From the NCBI GenBank assembly GCA_016126655.1, contig CP065955.1, positions 434,001 to 498,000 on the forward strand: a stretch of DNA of 64,000 nt. Reading direction: 5' to 3'. Both the position numbers and the translations under genes were made by a program. Under the pieces are notes generated by a model. That model was not told the origin of the DNA. It was given only the letters and a program-made list of their open reading frames with translations, and made no database searches. Below, piece by piece: positions 62,059 to 64,000 of this stretch (position 1 is the first letter of the stretch; every line of letters begins with the position of its first letter). The stretch comes from Aerococcaceae bacterium zg-1292. Lineage in GTDB: Bacteria; Bacillota; Bacilli; Lactobacillales; Aerococcaceae.

Positions 62059-62163
62059 ATGAAAAAAATTCTTTTGCTTATCGCCTTGTTCTTTATTGCA
62101 GGTTGTAGTGAAAATAAAAGCAAAGAAAATAACATTAATGAAGTATCAAGTAGCAATTCATAG
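62059..62163 (+). pseudogene. Truncated lipoprotein gene, first of three tandem copies
   Basis: 34 codons identical in style to the gene at 62249: MKKILLLIALFFIAGC lipoprotein signal and SENKSKENN, then TAG at 62161. The following codons (SIQDNDTQKI) still resemble residues 35-50 of the intact copy, so this is a decayed duplicate. Alternatively the 34-residue product, whose signal peptide could be released, may be made. Confidence 0.65.
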
Positions 62164-62248
62164 GCGTCGATTCAAGACAATGACACTCAAAAAATCGTAG
62201 TGTCATTGACACATTGACATTTAGCGTTACAATTTTTGGAGGTATTGT

Positions 62249-63340
62249 ATGAAAAAAATTCTTTTGCTTATCGCCTTGTTCTTTATCGCAGGATGTAGTG
62301 AAAATAAAAACAAAGAAAACAATATTAGTGAGTCACCCAGTGCTAATTCAAAGACGTTGAAACAAGAAGAGAATGCTCAAAAAATTAATGATGTATTTTC
62401 AATAACAAATTCAGCTTTGAAAGAATTTACGGACAAAAAATTTAATCTCTATAATATTATAGAAGTTTCGCGAGATGAGGATTCTTATAACGATTTATTT
62501 AGTTCTATTTATGAGGAGCCTATTTCTTTTGAGAAAACAATGGATGGATACGATACAGTGTATCACTCTAGGTCTGAAACTCGTTCGATAAGAATACAAC
62601 AACATGGTAGAAATTTATCGATTTTCAATTCTTTGCTTCCAACTTCAAAACTTTGGGCTGTGCATGAAATTATGAAAATTAATCAACAAGGTGAAATAAA
62701 TTTCTCCCAAATTTCAGATGATAATCCAACAATTGTTCAGGGGAAACAATTAATTGAGAATTTTTTGAAGGAAAACTTTAATGTTCAAGGTGTAGATGTA
62801 TCTTATGTTTATTGTGATGGACCGACAATAGATGAATTTAAAGAAATGTATAAAAAATGGCCATCAGCAAAAGAAGAAAAGGAGATTCATCTACCATCGG
62901 CTGAACCATTTGTCTATTATAAGGTAACTTCAAAAATTGAAGGGGTTAAAGTTTTCGGAGGTGCTATTGTTAGTGAAGAGGGTGGCGAAAATTCTATATC
63001 AGGTACTACTATTGAATTTATCGTAAGAGATTCAAAAATTGAAGAATTTATTTTGCACAATCTATATTCATTCGATACAATCCCCAGTCGCCAAGTGGGT
63101 ATCACAAAAGAAGAATTGTTTAATAAATTAAAAGCGATATTAGAGAATCGTTATTCCGAGAAGCAATTCACCATTGATAAAGTGACAGTTGAATATTTAC
63201 CAATCATTGACAATCAAAACAAAATTTATGAATACAGACCAACACTGGTGTTGTCAACAACTGATGATTCAAATGACGAAAGATATCATTTTTCCCCGGT
63301 GTATATTGATATTGAGACAGGGGAAGAAGTAACAAGATGA
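62249..63340 (+). CDS. Lipoprotein of unknown function, intact copy
   Basis: 363 residues. Signal peptide with lipobox FIAGC (Cys16), a charged linker, then two apparent alpha/beta halves. The second half has IEGVKVFGGAIV and GITKEELFNKLKAIL then RPTLVLSTTDD and VYIDIETGEEV, reminiscent of PepSY or YcdB-type domains, but this is not certain. GGAGG precedes the ATG, and TTAGCGTTACAA lies upstream, duplicated before the third copy. Confidence 0.8.
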   Translation: MKKILLLIALFFIAGCSENKNKENNISESPSANSKTLKQEENAQKINDVFSITNSALKEFTDKKFNLYNIIEVSRDEDSYNDLFSSIYEEPISFEKTMDGYDTVYHSRSETRSIRIQQHGRNLSIFNSLLPTSKLWAVHEIMKINQQGEINFSQISDDNPTIVQGKQLIENFLKENFNVQGVDVSYVYCDGPTIDEFKEMYKKWPSAKEEKEIHLPSAEPFVYYKVTSKIEGVKVFGGAIVSEEGGENSISGTTIEFIVRDSKIEEFILHNLYSFDTIPSRQVGITKEELFNKLKAILENRYSEKQFTIDKVTVEYLPIIDNQNKIYEYRPTLVLSTTDDSNDERYHFSPVYIDIETGEEVTR

Positions 63341-63410
63341 AACGTTAGTCGTATAGATAGTATCATTAATGAATTTACGTTTAGCGTTACAAACTTTTTG
63401 GAGGTATCGT

Positions 63411-63960
63411 ATGAAAAAAATTCTGTTACTCCTTGCTCTGTTTTTTATCGCAGGTTGTAGTGAAAATAAAAGCAAAGAAAACAATATTAGTGAGTCACCA
63501 AGAAATAGTTCAAAGGTAGCGAATCAAGAAGATACTAAACAAATTGATGATATATTCTCGATATCTAACTCAATTGTAAAAGAATACACTCAGAAATAAT
63601 ATAATGTTCATAGTATTACAGAAATAGCTCAAGATTTAGATTTTTATAAAGAGTTATCGCAAACACTTTATGGTGAAGAATATTCTTTCGAACATATTGA
63701 GCGTGATTATGATGATGGATATAGGGCAAATAATGAAACGCGAACAATATACATTATGCAATCCGATAGAAAATTAATGTTTGGGAGTTCATTAATTCCA
63801 ACTTCAAAACTTTGGGCGGCACGAGAAATAATGCATCATAGTCAAGAAGGTAGGATTAGTTTACCAGAAGTATCTGAGGAAAATACAATAATTGCTCAAG
63901 GAAAACAATTGGTGGAAGAATTTAAAAAAATAATTTTAATCTCCTGAGTCTGGACATATC
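63411..63960 (+). pseudogene. Third tandem lipoprotein gene, broken
   Basis: It starts like the other two (MKKILLLLALFFIAGCSEN) with its own GGAGG. The frame meets TAA at 63597, then continues in frame with homologous sequence (LFGSSLIPTSKLWAAREIM vs IFNSLLPTSKLWAVHEIM in the intact copy). A frameshift near 63930 follows: EEFKK then, in the next frame, NNFNLLSLDISYKYFDN. It may run past the window edge. Confidence 0.75.
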
Positions 63961-64000
63961 GTATAAATATTTTGATAATCTGCGATAGAGGCATTTTTGA

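Overview
The window is low-GC Gram-positive DNA from a member of the Lactobacillales. An SMK-box (SAM-III) riboswitch precedes metK, a threonine T-box precedes thrS, a Spa-type sortase/pilus operon is present, and EcsAB, KtrAB, RelQ and SpxH-type proteins are encoded. I would guess the Aerococcaceae or a neighbouring family, but I cannot place the genus. Most genes lie on the + strand. Short minus-strand blocks occur at 20.1-20.9, 24.9-25.2, 27.1-28.5, 34.0-36.8 and 59.5-61.9 kb.

Layout. 0-8 kb: ktrA, rlmH, galK-galM, an aldo/keto reductase, a HAD phosphatase and a CsbD-like stress protein. 8.3-10.1 kb: an IS1634/IS4-type insertion sequence. 10.3-13.4 kb: an orphan PhnD-like binding protein, then a DUF1016 (YhcG-type) nuclease gene split by a ~705-bp insertion that looks like an ORF-less IStron, with a group I intron core related to phage T4 td. 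14-20 kb: hydrolases, an M42 peptidase, a patatin and NADH oxidase. 21-33 kb: metK, thrS, a PurK-like protein lacking catalytic motifs, spxH, a CYTH protein, relQ, nadK, a thioredoxin-fold lipoprotein, an RluD-type synthase and mgtE. 34-36.8 kb: an accessory minus-strand block (EamA, Nudix, a methyltransferase with a nonsense codon, a nicotinamidase-like hydrolase). 37-43 kb: ktrB, coaBC, a GNAT acetyltransferase and ecsAB. 43.8-52.6 kb: the pilus operon (small coiled-coil protein, SipA-like signal peptidase, 1396-residue adhesin, major pilin, class C sortase, minor pilin, second sortase). 52.7-59.2 kb: sppA, a zinc peptidase, a DUF697 GTPase and lysS. 59.4-64 kb: a decayed region with an ISL3 fragment, a broken HTH regulator, an intact HTH-TPR regulator and three tandem lipoprotein genes, of which one is intact.

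The most striking signal is a dispersed ~112-bp stem-loop repeat. There are about 20 recognisable full copies plus truncated and decayed ones, and all are in + orientation. Several sit in 5' leaders just upstream of Shine-Dalgarno sequences. Copies differ in sequence, but the two arms change together (for example CTGACTTGA with TCAAGTCA, CAGCCTTGA with TCAAGGCTG, CTGAAATGA with TCATTTCAG). That is compensatory covariation and implies selection on a folded structure. One copy is nested inside another, tandem arrays occur, and truncated copies mark the edges of two accessory blocks. A second repeat family of ~41-45 nt hairpins also shows paired changes.

Genes that work together: KtrA and KtrB (potassium uptake, encoded 36 kb apart), GalK and GalM (galactose entry), EcsA and EcsB (ABC transporter), the pilus operon, and probably the HTH-TPR regulator with the divergent lipoprotein genes.
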